Below are positions 51,398-59,817 of a DNA stretch of 64,000 bases, piece by piece. Source of the stretch: Streptomyces hawaiiensis (GTDB lineage Bacteria; Actinomycetota; Actinomycetes; Streptomycetales; Streptomycetaceae); the NCBI RefSeq assembly GCF_004803895.1, contig NZ_CP021978.1, positions 4,774,001-4,838,000 on the forward strand. The letters are read 5' to 3'. The position numbers and the translations under genes are program-made. Numbering within the stretch: the stretch's first letter is position 1; every line of letters starts with the position of its first letter. Under the pieces are notes generated by a model. That model saw only the letters and a program-made list of their open reading frames with translations. It ran no database searches and had not been told where the DNA came from.

Positions 51398-54300
51398 ATG
51401 ACGCGAGCCGACCACCCAACGGCCCCTCAGCCCGCCCCCGACGACGCCCTGGTCGCGGACTCCCGCGAGCGTGCCGTCCGCGCCCTGCTGCGACGACCGC
51501 AGCTGAAGCGGTTGTGGAGCGCACAACTCGTGGGCGGCGTGGGGGACACCCTCGCGCTCCTCGTGCTGGTCCTCCTCACCCTCCAGACGGCCGTCGCCGA
51601 GGGTTCGTTCGGGGGCGGCTACCGAGGCGTGGCGTTCGCAGTGGCGACCGTTTTCGGGGTGCGCATCCTCGCGACGCTCCTGTTCGGCGCCGTTCTGCTC
51701 GGCCCGCTCACCGCGCTCACCTCGCAGGACGGCCCGCTCGACCGCCGCTGGACCATGGTGGGAGCCGACGGGCTGCGCGCGGTGCTGCTCATCGTCGCGC
51801 CCCTGTGGATCGACTGGACGCCCGAGAACGCACTGGCCATCCTGCTCGTCACGGCCTTCGTGACGGGGGTCGCAGAGCGGTTCTGGACGGTGTGCCGCGA
51901 GAGCGCGGCCCCCGCGCTGCTCCCCGCCCCGCCGCCGGAGGGCGCGACGGTCCGGCCGCTGCCCGACCACATGGACGCCCTGCGCCGCCTGTCGCTGCGC
52001 ACCGGCTTCGTGGCGATCCCCCTCGCGGCCGTCGCACTGGTCGTCGCGGCCCTGTTCAACAACCTGCTGGGCACCGGCATCGACTGGTTCGGCCAGCACC
52101 AGGCGGCCCTCGCCTCCTACGTGGCCGCCGGGCTGTTCGCCGCGTCCCTGTCCGTGCTGACCTTCCTGGAGCTGCCCGGCACGCGCACCCCGCGCGCGCG
52201 GTCGCCGCTCGAAGGGCTGCGCCGCCCCAAGACCGGCAGCGGCACCGACAAGGGCCGCACCGGCGCGATGCCGCTGCTGGTCCTGTCCTGCGCGGCCGTC
52301 GCCGCCGCGGTGTCCGCCGCCGTCGCCGTGGCCGTGCTGCACGCCAAGGACCTGGGCGGCGGCCCGGTGCTCTACGGCCTGTTCGTGGCCGCGCTGACCG
52401 GCGGTGTCGTCGTCGGCATCCGTATGGCGCCCGCCCTCATGCCCGCCCTGTCGCGCCGCCGGCTGCTCGCGCTGACGATCGCCTTCACCGGGGTCGCCCT
52501 GCTGGCCGCCGGGCTGGTCCCGGACGTCACCACCGTGCTGCTGATCCTCGCGCTGGCCGGCGTCGGCGCGGGCATGTCCGCCAACATCGGGCACACCCTG
52601 CTCGACCAGGAGACCGAGGAGTACCGGCGCTCCCGCACGACGGAGCACCTGCACGCGGTCGTCCGGGTCTGCGTGGCGCTCGGCGCGGTGCTCGCCCCGC
52701 TGGTGGCGGCGGCGATCGGGCCGCACCGGCTGGAGAGCGGCAAGTTCGTCTTCGCGCACGGCGGCGCGGCCTTCACGCTGATGCTGACCGGCGCCCTGCT
52801 GCTGCCGGTCGCCGCGCTGGTGCTGGCCAAGGTCGACGACCGTTCCGGTGTGCCGCTGCGTCAGGACCTCAAGGACGCGCTGCTCGGCGGCGACGACCCG
52901 GAGCAGGGGACCGCGGCCGCCGGCTTCTTCATCGCGCTGGAGGGCGGCGACGGGGCCGGCAAGTCCACGCAGGCCGAGGCGCTCGCCGAGTGGATCCGCG
53001 CCAAGGGCCACGAGGTCGTGCTGACGCGCGAGCCGGGGGCGACGCCGGTGGGCAAGCGGCTGCGGTCGATCCTGCTGGACGTGTCGAGCGCGGGCCTGTC
53101 CCACCGCGCGGAGGCGCTGCTGTACGCGGCCGACCGTGCCGAGCACGTCGACACCGTCGTACGGCCCGCCCTGGAGCGCGGCGCGGTCGTCATCTCCGAC
53201 CGGTACATCGACTCCTCCGTGGCCTACCAGGGAGCGGGCCGCGACCTGTCGCCGACCGAGATCGCCCGTATCAACCGCTGGGCGACGAACGGGCTGGTGC
53301 CGCATCTGACCGTCCTGCTGGACGTCGTGCCGGAGACCGCGCGTGAGCGGTTCACCGAGGCACCGGACCGGCTGGAGTCGGAACCCGCCGAGTTCCACGC
53401 GCGCGTGCGGGCCGGTTTCCTCACCCTGGCCGCCGCCGACGCCGGGCGGTACCTGGTGGTGGACGCCGGCCAGGAGCCCGAGGCCGTCACGACGGTCATC
53501 CGGCACCGGCTCGACCAGGTGCTGCCGCTGTCCGAGGCCGAGATCAAGGCCCAGGAGGAGGCGCGGAAGAAGGCGGAGGAGGAAGCCCGCCGCAAGGCCG
53601 AGGAGGAGGCCGCCCGCAAGGCCGAGGAGGAGCGCCTGGAGCGGGAGCGCCAGGAGCAGCTGGCCAAGCTGCGCGCCGAGGAGGAGGAGCGCAAGCGGCG
53701 CGAGCTGGAGGAGGCGCAGCGGCGCGAGGCCGAACGGCAGGCGGAGGAGGCCCGGCGCCGGGCCGAGGAAGCGCGCAAGAAGGCCGAGGAGGAGCGGGCC
53801 CGGCTCCTCGCGGAGGAGAAGGCCCGCGCCGAGGAGGAGGCCCGCCGCAAGGCGGACGAGGAGCGGCGCCGCAAGCAGGCCGAGGAGGAGGCGCGACTGC
53901 GGGCCGAGGCCGAGGCGCTCCGCCTGGACAAGCAGCGCAAGGCCGAGCAGGCGCTGCTGCGGGCCGAGGAGGCGCGGCGCCTCGCGGAGGCGGCGGCCGC
54001 AGCTGCCGAGGCCGGGCCGAAGAGCTCCGCTCCCAGGACCTCCCCTCCGAAGGGTGCCGCGCCTTCTGCGGCCGCTCAGGACGCGGCGACCGTGCCCACG
54101 CCGGTGGTGACACCGGGTGGCGCGGGGGACGACACGACCGTGCTGCGCCCGGTGCGGGACGCGGAGCAGGGCTCGGGCCGGGGCCGGACCTCCGGTGAAT
54201 CCGATGCCGAGGTGACGGCCGAGCTGCCGAAACCGCCGGTTCCGCCGGAGGAGACGGAAGTCCTGCCGCCGGTTTCGCCTCGCGCCGGGGACGAGACCGA

Positions 54301-54718
54301 GGTGCTGCCGCGGGTACGCGACCGGGACGCCTCCGGTGCGGGCGACGAGACGGCGGTGCTGCCACCGGTCCGGCCGGGGGACGCCGAGGACACGGCGGTA
54401 CTGCCTCCGGTCCCGCCGGCAGACGCCGAGGACACGGCCGTACTCCCGCCGGTGCGCGGGGACGAACCGGCGGACCGGGTTCCGCCCGGGTACTTCCGGA
54501 AGGACACCCCGGCCACCCGCCCCGACGGCACCGAGGACCGTACGCGGGAGATGCCCCAGGTCGACGCCGACGGGGCGCCGCGCCGCCGCCGGTCCGACTG
54601 GGCCGAGGAGACGCCGCTGGACGACCTGCCCTCGCTGGCGGACGAGCTGCTCGGACCGCACGACGACGAGCCGGACGAGGGGCGCGGACGCCGGGGCAGG
54701 GGCGGCCGGGGCCGCTGA
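51398..54718 (+). CDS. tmk: MFS-like transporter / thymidylate kinase / coiled-coil fusion
   Basis: The 1106-residue protein has four parts. Residues 35-480 resemble an MFS transporter with about 10-12 helices. Residues 507-710 are thymidylate kinase (dTMP to dTDP) with P-loop ALEGGDGAGKST near residue 515, the DR motif in ISDRYIDSSVAYQG and LTREPGATPVGK. Residues 715-870 are a highly charged E/A/R/K coiled coil. The final 230 residues are acidic and disordered, with at least five repeats of (D/E)T(E/A)VLP(P/R)V and a basic end GRGRRGRGGRGR. The membrane anchoring of Tmk is odd but shared with related Streptomyces, as I recall. HolB follows after 132 bases. Confidence 0.92.
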   Translation: MTRADHPTAPQPAPDDALVADSRERAVRALLRRPQLKRLWSAQLVGGVGDTLALLVLVLLTLQTAVAEGSFGGGYRGVAFAVATVFGVRILATLLFGAVLLGPLTALTSQDGPLDRRWTMVGADGLRAVLLIVAPLWIDWTPENALAILLVTAFVTGVAERFWTVCRESAAPALLPAPPPEGATVRPLPDHMDALRRLSLRTGFVAIPLAAVALVVAALFNNLLGTGIDWFGQHQAALASYVAAGLFAASLSVLTFLELPGTRTPRARSPLEGLRRPKTGSGTDKGRTGAMPLLVLSCAAVAAAVSAAVAVAVLHAKDLGGGPVLYGLFVAALTGGVVVGIRMAPALMPALSRRRLLALTIAFTGVALLAAGLVPDVTTVLLILALAGVGAGMSANIGHTLLDQETEEYRRSRTTEHLHAVVRVCVALGAVLAPLVAAAIGPHRLESGKFVFAHGGAAFTLMLTGALLLPVAALVLAKVDDRSGVPLRQDLKDALLGGDDPEQGTAAAGFFIALEGGDGAGKSTQAEALAEWIRAKGHEVVLTREPGATPVGKRLRSILLDVSSAGLSHRAEALLYAADRAEHVDTVVRPALERGAVVISDRYIDSSVAYQGAGRDLSPTEIARINRWATNGLVPHLTVLLDVVPETARERFTEAPDRLESEPAEFHARVRAGFLTLAAADAGRYLVVDAGQEPEAVTTVIRHRLDQVLPLSEAEIKAQEEARKKAEEEARRKAEEEAARKAEEERLERERQEQLAKLRAEEEERKRRELEEAQRREAERQAEEARRRAEEARKKAEEERARLLAEEKARAEEEARRKADEERRRKQAEEEARLRAEAEALRLDKQRKAEQALLRAEEARRLAEAAAAAAEAGPKSSAPRTSPPKGAAPSAAAQDAATVPTPVVTPGGAGDDTTVLRPVRDAEQGSGRGRTSGESDAEVTAELPKPPVPPEETEVLPPVSPRAGDETEVLPRVRDRDASGAGDETAVLPPVRPGDAEDTAVLPPVPPADAEDTAVLPPVRGDEPADRVPPGYFRKDTPATRPDGTEDRTREMPQVDADGAPRRRRSDWAEETPLDDLPSLADELLGPHDDEPDEGRGRRGRGGRGR
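54250..54460 (+). repeat. Repeated T-x-V-L-P-P-V coding motif in the Tmk tail
   Basis: Five to six copies of an 8-residue sequence such as ETEVLPPV, ETEVLPRV, ETAVLPPV and DTAVLPPV are spaced by 15-20 residues of disordered sequence. The pattern resembles Thr phosphorylation motifs of actinobacterial Ser/Thr kinase substrates. Confidence 0.75.
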
Positions 54719-54850
54719 CGCCTCCCGGCGGACGGACGTAGGAGCCCGGGCCCCGGACTGCGAGGTCGGGTGGGGGCGGCAGGCGTTGTCAGTGGTCGCC
54801 CCCACAATGGATCTGGCAACGCGGAACGTGACGGAAGGGCGGCGTGACCC

Positions 54851-56056
54851 ATGACCGTGTGGGACGACCTCGTCGGGCAGGAGAGGGTGAGCGAGCAGCT
54901 GGCCGCTGCCGCCCGGGACGCCGACGCCCTGGTCACGGCGGCCTCCACCCACGCCCCGCCACCCGAGGCGTCGAAGATGACGCACGCGTGGCTGTTCACG
55001 GGCCCTCCGGGAGCCGGGCGCAACCAGGCGGCGCGGGCGTTCGCGGCGGCGCTGCAGTGCGTCAGCCCCGACCGCGCCCTCGGCGGCTCCCCCGGCTGCG
55101 GCTTCTGCGACGGCTGCCACACGGCACTGATCGGCACGCACGCCGACGTCACCACCGTCGCGGCCGTCGGCACGCAGATCCTCGCCGACGACATGCGCGA
55201 CACCGTCCGCAAGTCGTTCACATCGCCGGCGAACGGGCGCTGGCAGATCATCCTCGTCGAGGACGCCGAGCGGCTGAACGAGAAATCGGCCAACGCCGTC
55301 CTCAAGGCCGTGGAGGAACCCGCGCCCCGCACGGTATGGCTCCTGTGCGCCCCCTCCATCGAGGACGTCCTGCCGACCATCCGCTCCCGCTGCCGCCACC
55401 TGAACCTGAGCACGCCGAGGGTCGACGCCATCGCCGACATGCTCGTCCGCCGCGAGGGCATCGAGCCGGACGTCGCCGCCGCGGCGGCCCGCGCGACCCA
55501 GGGCCACGTCGACCGGGCGCGCCGCCTGGCCACCGACCCGGCCGCGCGTGAGCGCCGCGCCGCCGTGCTGAGGCTGCCGCTGCGCGTCGAGGAGATCGGC
55601 AGCGCGCTCAAGGCCGCCCAGGAACTCGTCGACGCGGCCGCCGAGGACGCCAAGCAGCTCGCGGAGAGGACGGACTCCAAGGAGACCGAGGAGCTGAAGG
55701 CCGCCCTCGGCGCTGTCCAGGGCGGCCGCATGCCCCGGGGCACCGCGGGTGTGATGAAGGACCTGGAGGACAAGCAGAAGCGCCGCAGAACGCGCACGCA
55801 GCGTGACAGCCTCGACATCGCCCTGACCGACCTGACGGCCTTCTACCGCGACGTCCTCGCCCTCCAGCTCGGTTCACGCGTGGCCATCGCCAACGCGGAC
55901 GCCCAGGACGCCCTGGAGCGCCTCGCCCGCGGCAGCTCCCCGGAGTCCACGCTCCGCCGCATCGAGGCGATCGCCGCCTGCCGCGACGCCCTCGACCGCA
56001 ACGTGGCGCCGCTGCTCGCGGTGGAGGCGATGACGATGGCGCTCAGAGCGGGCTGA
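54851..56056 (+). CDS. holB: DNA polymerase III subunit delta-prime
   Basis: The 401-residue clamp-loader AAA+ subunit begins MTVWDDLVGQERV and has a degenerate P-loop GPPGAGRNQAA near residue 52, as expected for a non-ATPase delta-prime, then the zinc module CGFCDGCHT near residue 90. VEDAERLNEKSANAVLKAVEEP near residue 140 is shown here as VEDAERLNEKSANAV then LKAVEEP, and carries the Walker B-like and sensor regions, with RSRCRHL later. It is immediately downstream of tmk, as in many bacteria (Rv3644c in M. tuberculosis). Confidence 0.95.
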   Translation: MTVWDDLVGQERVSEQLAAAARDADALVTAASTHAPPPEASKMTHAWLFTGPPGAGRNQAARAFAAALQCVSPDRALGGSPGCGFCDGCHTALIGTHADVTTVAAVGTQILADDMRDTVRKSFTSPANGRWQIILVEDAERLNEKSANAVLKAVEEPAPRTVWLLCAPSIEDVLPTIRSRCRHLNLSTPRVDAIADMLVRREGIEPDVAAAAARATQGHVDRARRLATDPAARERRAAVLRLPLRVEEIGSALKAAQELVDAAAEDAKQLAERTDSKETEELKAALGAVQGGRMPRGTAGVMKDLEDKQKRRRTRTQRDSLDIALTDLTAFYRDVLALQLGSRVAIANADAQDALERLARGSSPESTLRRIEAIAACRDALDRNVAPLLAVEAMTMALRAG

Positions 56057-56163
56057 CAAGGCCGGCAGGACAGCGGTTCGGACCTACGTTGACGCCGTAA
56101 CTCGTACGAGGCACGACACGCACGCACGGCACCCATTTCGTCGCGCAGAGTTACGCTCGCTGG

Positions 56164-57786
56164 ATGTACACACGGCGCACCCCCCGCTCCGCCTCCGGCT
56201 CGGGCGGCCTCCACCGCAAGACACGAAACCGTGCCAAGACCGCCGCCGGTCTCCTCGCCACGGCCGCGCTGCTCGTCTCCGCCTGCTCCTCCGGAAGCGC
56301 GACGACGTCAGCCGCCCCCGCGGCGCCGGAGGCGGCACTGGTCGCACTGCCGCAGGCCACGCCCGCGGCGCTCTCGTCGTACTACGGGCAGAAGCCGGCC
56401 TGGCGCGGCTGCGGTGTCCCCGGCTTCGAGTGCGCCACCCTCAAGGCGCCGCTGGACTACGCCAAGCCGTCCTCGGGCGACGTCCGGCTCGCCCTCACCC
56501 GCAAAAAGGCCACGGGGCCCGGCAAGCGGCTGGGCTCCCTGCTCGTGAACCCCGGCGGGCCGGGCGGCTCGGCGATCGGCTACGTCCAGGCGTACGCGGG
56601 CATCGGCTACCCGGCCGAGGTGCGTGCCCGCTACGACATGGTGGCGGTCGACCCGCGCGGCGTGGCCCGCAGCGAGCCCGTCGAGTGTCTGGACGGGCCG
56701 GAGATGGACACGTACACGCAGACGGACGCCACGCCTGACGACGGGAAGGAGACGGACGGGCTGGTCGCGGCGTACCGGACGTTCGCCGAGGGCTGCGGCG
56801 CGGACGCGCCCCGGCTGCTGCGCCATGTGTCCACGGTGGAGGCGGCCCGGGACATGGACATCGTGCGGGCGGTGCTCGGCGACGAGAAGCTGAACTTCGT
56901 CGGCGCCTCGTACGGCACCTTCCTCGGGGCAACGTACGCCGGGCTCTTCCCACAGCGGGCGGGACGGCTGGTGCTGGACGGCGCGATGGACCCGTCGCTG
57001 CCGGCCCGGCGTCTGAACCTCGAACAGACGGCGGGCTTCGAGACGGCGTTCCGGTCGTTCGCGAAGGACTGCGTACGGCAGGCCGACTGTCCGCTGGGCG
57101 GCCGGGGCACCTCGCCCGAGAAGGTCGGCGAAAACCTCAAGGCGTTCTTCGAAAAGCTGGACGCGCGGCCCGTCCGCACCGGCAACGCCGACGGCCGCAA
57201 GCTCACCGAGTCGCTCGCCACGACGGGCGTGATCGCGGCCATGTACGACGAGGGTGCCTGGGACCAGCTGCGCGAGGCGCTGACGTCCGCGATGAAGGAG
57301 AACGACGGCTCCGGACTCCTTCTCCTGTCCGACGGCTACTACGAGCGGGACGCCGACGGCGCCTACAGCAACCTGATGTTCGCCAACGCGGCGGTGAACT
57401 GCCTGGACCTGCCCCCCTCCTTCGACACCCCCGACCAGGTGCGCAAGGTGCTGCCCGAGTTCGAGAAGGCGTCGCCGGTCTTCGGCGAGGGCCTCGCGTG
57501 GGCCGCGCTGAACTGCGCGTACTGGCCGGTGCACGCCACGGGCGAGCCGCACCGCATCGAGGCGAAGGGCGCGGCGCCCATCGTCGTGGTCGGCACGACC
57601 CGGGACCCCGCGACCCCGTACCGTTGGGCGCAGGCCCTGTCCGGCCAGCTCTCCTCGGCACGCCTACTCACCTACGAGGGCGACGGCCACACGGCCTACG
57701 GCCGCGGCAGCTCCTGCATCGACCGGACGATCAACGCCTACCTCCTCCGAGGCACCCCGCCCACGGACGGAAAGCGCTGCTCATAA
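56164..57786 (+). CDS. Secreted alpha/beta-hydrolase peptidase lipoprotein (SlpD/SlpE-like)
   Basis: The 540-residue exported protein has a lipobox LVSAC (Cys near residue 41) and the tripeptidyl-aminopeptidase fold: NPGGPGGSA near residue 130 (oxyanion region), the nucleophile GASYGTFLG near residue 244, Asp in TTRDPATPY near residue 477 and His in GDGHTAYGRGSSC near residue 507. Streptomyces SlpD/SlpE and Tap proteases share these. It probably trims N-terminal peptides outside the cell. A terminator follows. Confidence 0.9.
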   Translation: MYTRRTPRSASGSGGLHRKTRNRAKTAAGLLATAALLVSACSSGSATTSAAPAAPEAALVALPQATPAALSSYYGQKPAWRGCGVPGFECATLKAPLDYAKPSSGDVRLALTRKKATGPGKRLGSLLVNPGGPGGSAIGYVQAYAGIGYPAEVRARYDMVAVDPRGVARSEPVECLDGPEMDTYTQTDATPDDGKETDGLVAAYRTFAEGCGADAPRLLRHVSTVEAARDMDIVRAVLGDEKLNFVGASYGTFLGATYAGLFPQRAGRLVLDGAMDPSLPARRLNLEQTAGFETAFRSFAKDCVRQADCPLGGRGTSPEKVGENLKAFFEKLDARPVRTGNADGRKLTESLATTGVIAAMYDEGAWDQLREALTSAMKENDGSGLLLLSDGYYERDADGAYSNLMFANAAVNCLDLPPSFDTPDQVRKVLPEFEKASPVFGEGLAWAALNCAYWPVHATGEPHRIEAKGAAPIVVVGTTRDPATPYRWAQALSGQLSSARLLTYEGDGHTAYGRGSSCIDRTINAYLLRGTPPTDGKRCS

Positions 57787-57795
57787 CCCTGCCCC

Positions 57796-57824
57796 CAGCC
57801 CCGGAACGGCTGCCTCCGGGGCTG
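57796..57824. terminator. Terminator of the SlpE-like gene
   Basis: CAGCCCCGGA and TCCGGGGCTG pair perfectly over 10 bases around a 9-base loop, nine bases after the stop. Confidence 0.85.
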
Positions 57825-57893
57825 GTGCGGAGCACCCTCGGAAACTGTGTAGACTTACCGTCGTTGCTGATCGCACCATAGTGCAGGCAGCGC

Positions 57894-57967
57894 GCCGCCT
57901 TAGCTCAGATGGCCAGAGCAACGCACTCGTAATGCGTAGGTCTCGGGTTCGAATCCCGAAGGCGGCT
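57894..57967 (+). tRNA. tRNA-Thr (anticodon CGT)
   Basis: Acceptor arms GCCGCCT and AGGCGGC pair perfectly. The anticodon stem ACGCA/TGCGT holds the loop CTCGTAA, giving CGT (reads ACG). The T arm contains GGGTTCGAATCCC. The discriminator T is followed by an encoded CCA at 57968-57970. Decayed mobile DNA starts just downstream, so this tRNA is a plausible island attachment site. Confidence 0.96.
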
Positions 57968-57975
57968 CCATGGTG

Positions 57976-58006
57976 AACCCCAGGTTAGGCCTCTGACCTG
58001 GGGGTT
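57976..58006 (+). terminator. Terminator of tRNA-Thr
   Basis: AACCCCAGGT and ACCTGGGGGTT form the stem and are followed by TTCCTGTTTTT, a classical T-rich end. Confidence 0.85.
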
Positions 58007-58199
58007 TCCTGTTTTTACTGACCTTGGAATTCGGGCCAATCGGGCATGTGCGGTCTGTGTATCGCAATGCGTTTACAGGGGAGCGATGGTTGTGGCACCC
58101 CGACAATCGCGCGTTCAACCTGGCGTCCCCGTTCGGGCGGTCGCCGGGCCTGACTGGTTGTCGTCTTGCTGCGCTCGGTCAGTCCGCGCAGCTGATCGC

Positions 58200-58581
58200 G
58201 ATGGTTCTGCGCTGGCGTAACCGCCTCTACCGCCCGTCGGAGTACTCCGCCGGCTCCACGTCCTGGCTGGCGACCAAGGCCAGGTGACCGAGCAGCCGCA
58301 GCGCGTCGCTGACCAGACCGTCGACCAGTTGGGCGCGGGACTGTTCGTCGTTCCAGGCGACCCGGGGTTTGCCAGGGGCGGTGTAGACGTGCGCGGTGCA
58401 TTGCACGGCAGCGGCCTCGGCCGCGCGGATCACCGCGAGGACGGCAGCCGATGATCTGGGTGACGGTGTCCTGGGTGGCCACCGCATCGTCCATCACGGT
58501 GGAGTCCATCGCCCTCAGGTGCTTGCCTTTGAACCGCATCGGCCCTGATGGAGGCTGGATTCTCTGAGAAAATCGAGCCAT
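58200..58581 (-). pseudogene. IS1182-family transposase remnant, frameshifted
   Basis: On the minus strand one frame reads KGKHLRAMDSTVMDDAVATQDTVTQI, split here as KGKHLRAMDSTVMDD and AVATQDTVTQI. It then shifts near 58440 to a second frame with IRAAEAAAVQ, YTAPGKPRVAWND, ALVDGL-type and DALRLLGHLALVASQDVEP segments. Together these are the middle part of an IS1182-type DDE transposase. Both ends are missing, so it is inactive. Confidence 0.8.
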
Positions 58582-58790
58582 GGCACGTCCGTCCCCTTAT
58601 CCGCCCGAGCTTCGTGAGCGTGCGGTGCGCATCGTCGCGTAGATCCGTCCCAACTACCGCGACGGGGCTCACCTTGCCTGTTGCGGCAACAGGCGGCGAA
58701 GACCGCGCTCCCAGCGCCCGGACACTGCGCGACGTGGAGCTGAAGACGCAGATCAGTCGCGTCGGAACCAATCCGTCCTTGCTCGGAATC
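58580..58790 (+). pseudogene. IS3-family transposase remnants (orfA and orfB scraps)
   Basis: The plus strand at 58580 reads MARPSPYPPELRERAVRIVA and then TAG where IS3 OrfA proteins have Glu before IRPNY. The sequence runs into unrelated frames and, near 58725-58765, encodes TLRDVELKTQISRV, matching the start of an OrfB. The element is heavily deleted and cannot be active. Confidence 0.7.
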
Positions 58791-58800
58791 CTGCACCCAT

Positions 58801-59040
58801 GATGGCCTCGTGGATGATCGGCCCCCCGGGACCCGTGGGCTTGCCGCCGAGTGCCGTCACACCGGAGTCGCCCCTGATCCCCGACGGCCGTACGCCGTGA
58901 TGGCCTGGCCGACTTGGGAGCCGACCCCTTGGCCACGACGACGTCCTCGCGGTGCCGGAAAATGAGACGGACGTGCCCGTCGGCTGGGACTCCGCGTCTG
59001 GCTTCTGCGAAGTCTCCAGGGCCCCCGGTCGGAGAAGCCG
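58801..59040. other. Unassigned decayed DNA in the island
   Basis: No frame has convincing Streptomyces codon bias. A minus-strand stretch near 58790-58880 reads GVTALGGKPTGPGGPIIHEA, which looks protein-like, but I cannot name its source. It is likely more remnant sequence. Confidence 0.4.
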
Positions 59041-59330
59041 TGCCGTGATCCGGGAGCGTCACGCGATGTCGTCGGACTCGCCGATCAGTTCGGTGGGTCT
59101 ATCGATCAGGGCGGGGGCTATGGCGAAGAACCGCGGTCGAACTTCTTCCCGCGGTCGGCGGCGGCCGCCTGGAACTCGGTACTGGCGGTCGGTGTGTCTG
59201 GTGGGCCACAGTGTCGACAACCCCTGCCGCCGGGTCCGGTTGTCGTTCCTCGGAGTAGTCCAGGTCACGCCACAACTGCGGGGCCGCATTCGTGGCGCCA
59301 CGGATGGGCTCGGACAGTGCATCTGGCAAG
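59041..59330 (-). pseudogene. Second Rhs-protein fragment
   Basis: The minus strand encodes RFFAIAPALIDRPTELIGES followed by a stop. This closely parallels RFFAVATDLLATPTELVDES in the Rhs gene at 60450-60530, including the residues just before it (EE and R). Upstream in the same fragment is a frame with LWRDLDYSEERQPDPAAG that cannot be joined without a shift. It is a broken copy of Rhs core/tip DNA in the same orientation as the toxin gene. Confidence 0.65.
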
Positions 59331-59351
59331 GGCCTCTACTGAATCCAGGCT

Positions 59352-59681
59352 CTATTCCAGTTTCGCCGCGCGCCTCTTGAGGTCCTCGGCGAACGTGTCC
59401 CAGTCGGGTCCGAAGGACAGCAGGTCTGAGGCTGCTTCCCGGAGCAATTGCGGGTCGTCGGGACGTTGCAGGCAGGCCAGACGGTAGGCGAGGTTCCGGG
59501 CCCAGGGCGGCAGGGCCATCCAGTCCTCGGTGAGGACGTCCTCGAGCATGGCGAGGATTTCGTCCGCCGTCGCGAAGGTGAGCTTCTCGACGAACTCACG
59601 GGTCGTTTCGTTGACCTGCCGGCTGTCACCGCCGTCGATCGCCTGGCTGAGACTCCTGGCCGCAGGGGTCGGATCGGGCAT
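59352..59681 (-). CDS. Probable immunity protein for the Rhs toxin
   Basis: The 109-residue acidic helical protein (MPDPTPAARSLSQAIDGGD, then LPPWARNLAYRLACLQRPDD) starts at ATG 59681, 136 bases after the stop of the Rhs toxin fragment on the same strand. This is where polymorphic toxin loci keep their immunity genes. No known domain is recognised and no toxin contact can be read. Codon use is normal and the frame is intact, in contrast to surrounding remnants, which suggests it is still selected. Confidence 0.65.
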   Translation of the reverse strand: MPDPTPAARSLSQAIDGGDSRQVNETTREFVEKLTFATADEILAMLEDVLTEDWMALPPWARNLAYRLACLQRPDDPQLLREAASDLLSFGPDWDTFAEDLKRRAAKLE

Positions 59682-59817
59682 GGCGCGCTTCTCCAGACGG
59701 ATTACTTCCGGCGCCCCGGAGCGTCGTGGTGGTGGACGGAATGGGCGCCCAGACCCTAGCAGTCGATCCCGGCGCCGCCGGGCAGCCGGTGCGGTGCCGG
59801 GCTCGGGGGACCCGTCC

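Noticed and set aside
51221..55507. A minus-strand open frame of more than 1400 codons
   Set aside because: It runs antisense through topA's end, the tmk fusion and holB. Long antisense frames are a normal by-product of GC-rich codon bias, and the sense proteins are clear.
54851..56056. Damaged P-loop in HolB as a sign of a pseudogene
   Set aside because: Delta-prime subunits normally lack a working P-loop, and the rest of the protein is intact.
58024..58287. 87-codon plus-strand frame after tRNA-Thr
   Set aside because: It is antisense to the recognisable IS1182 transposase remnant and has poor codon bias.
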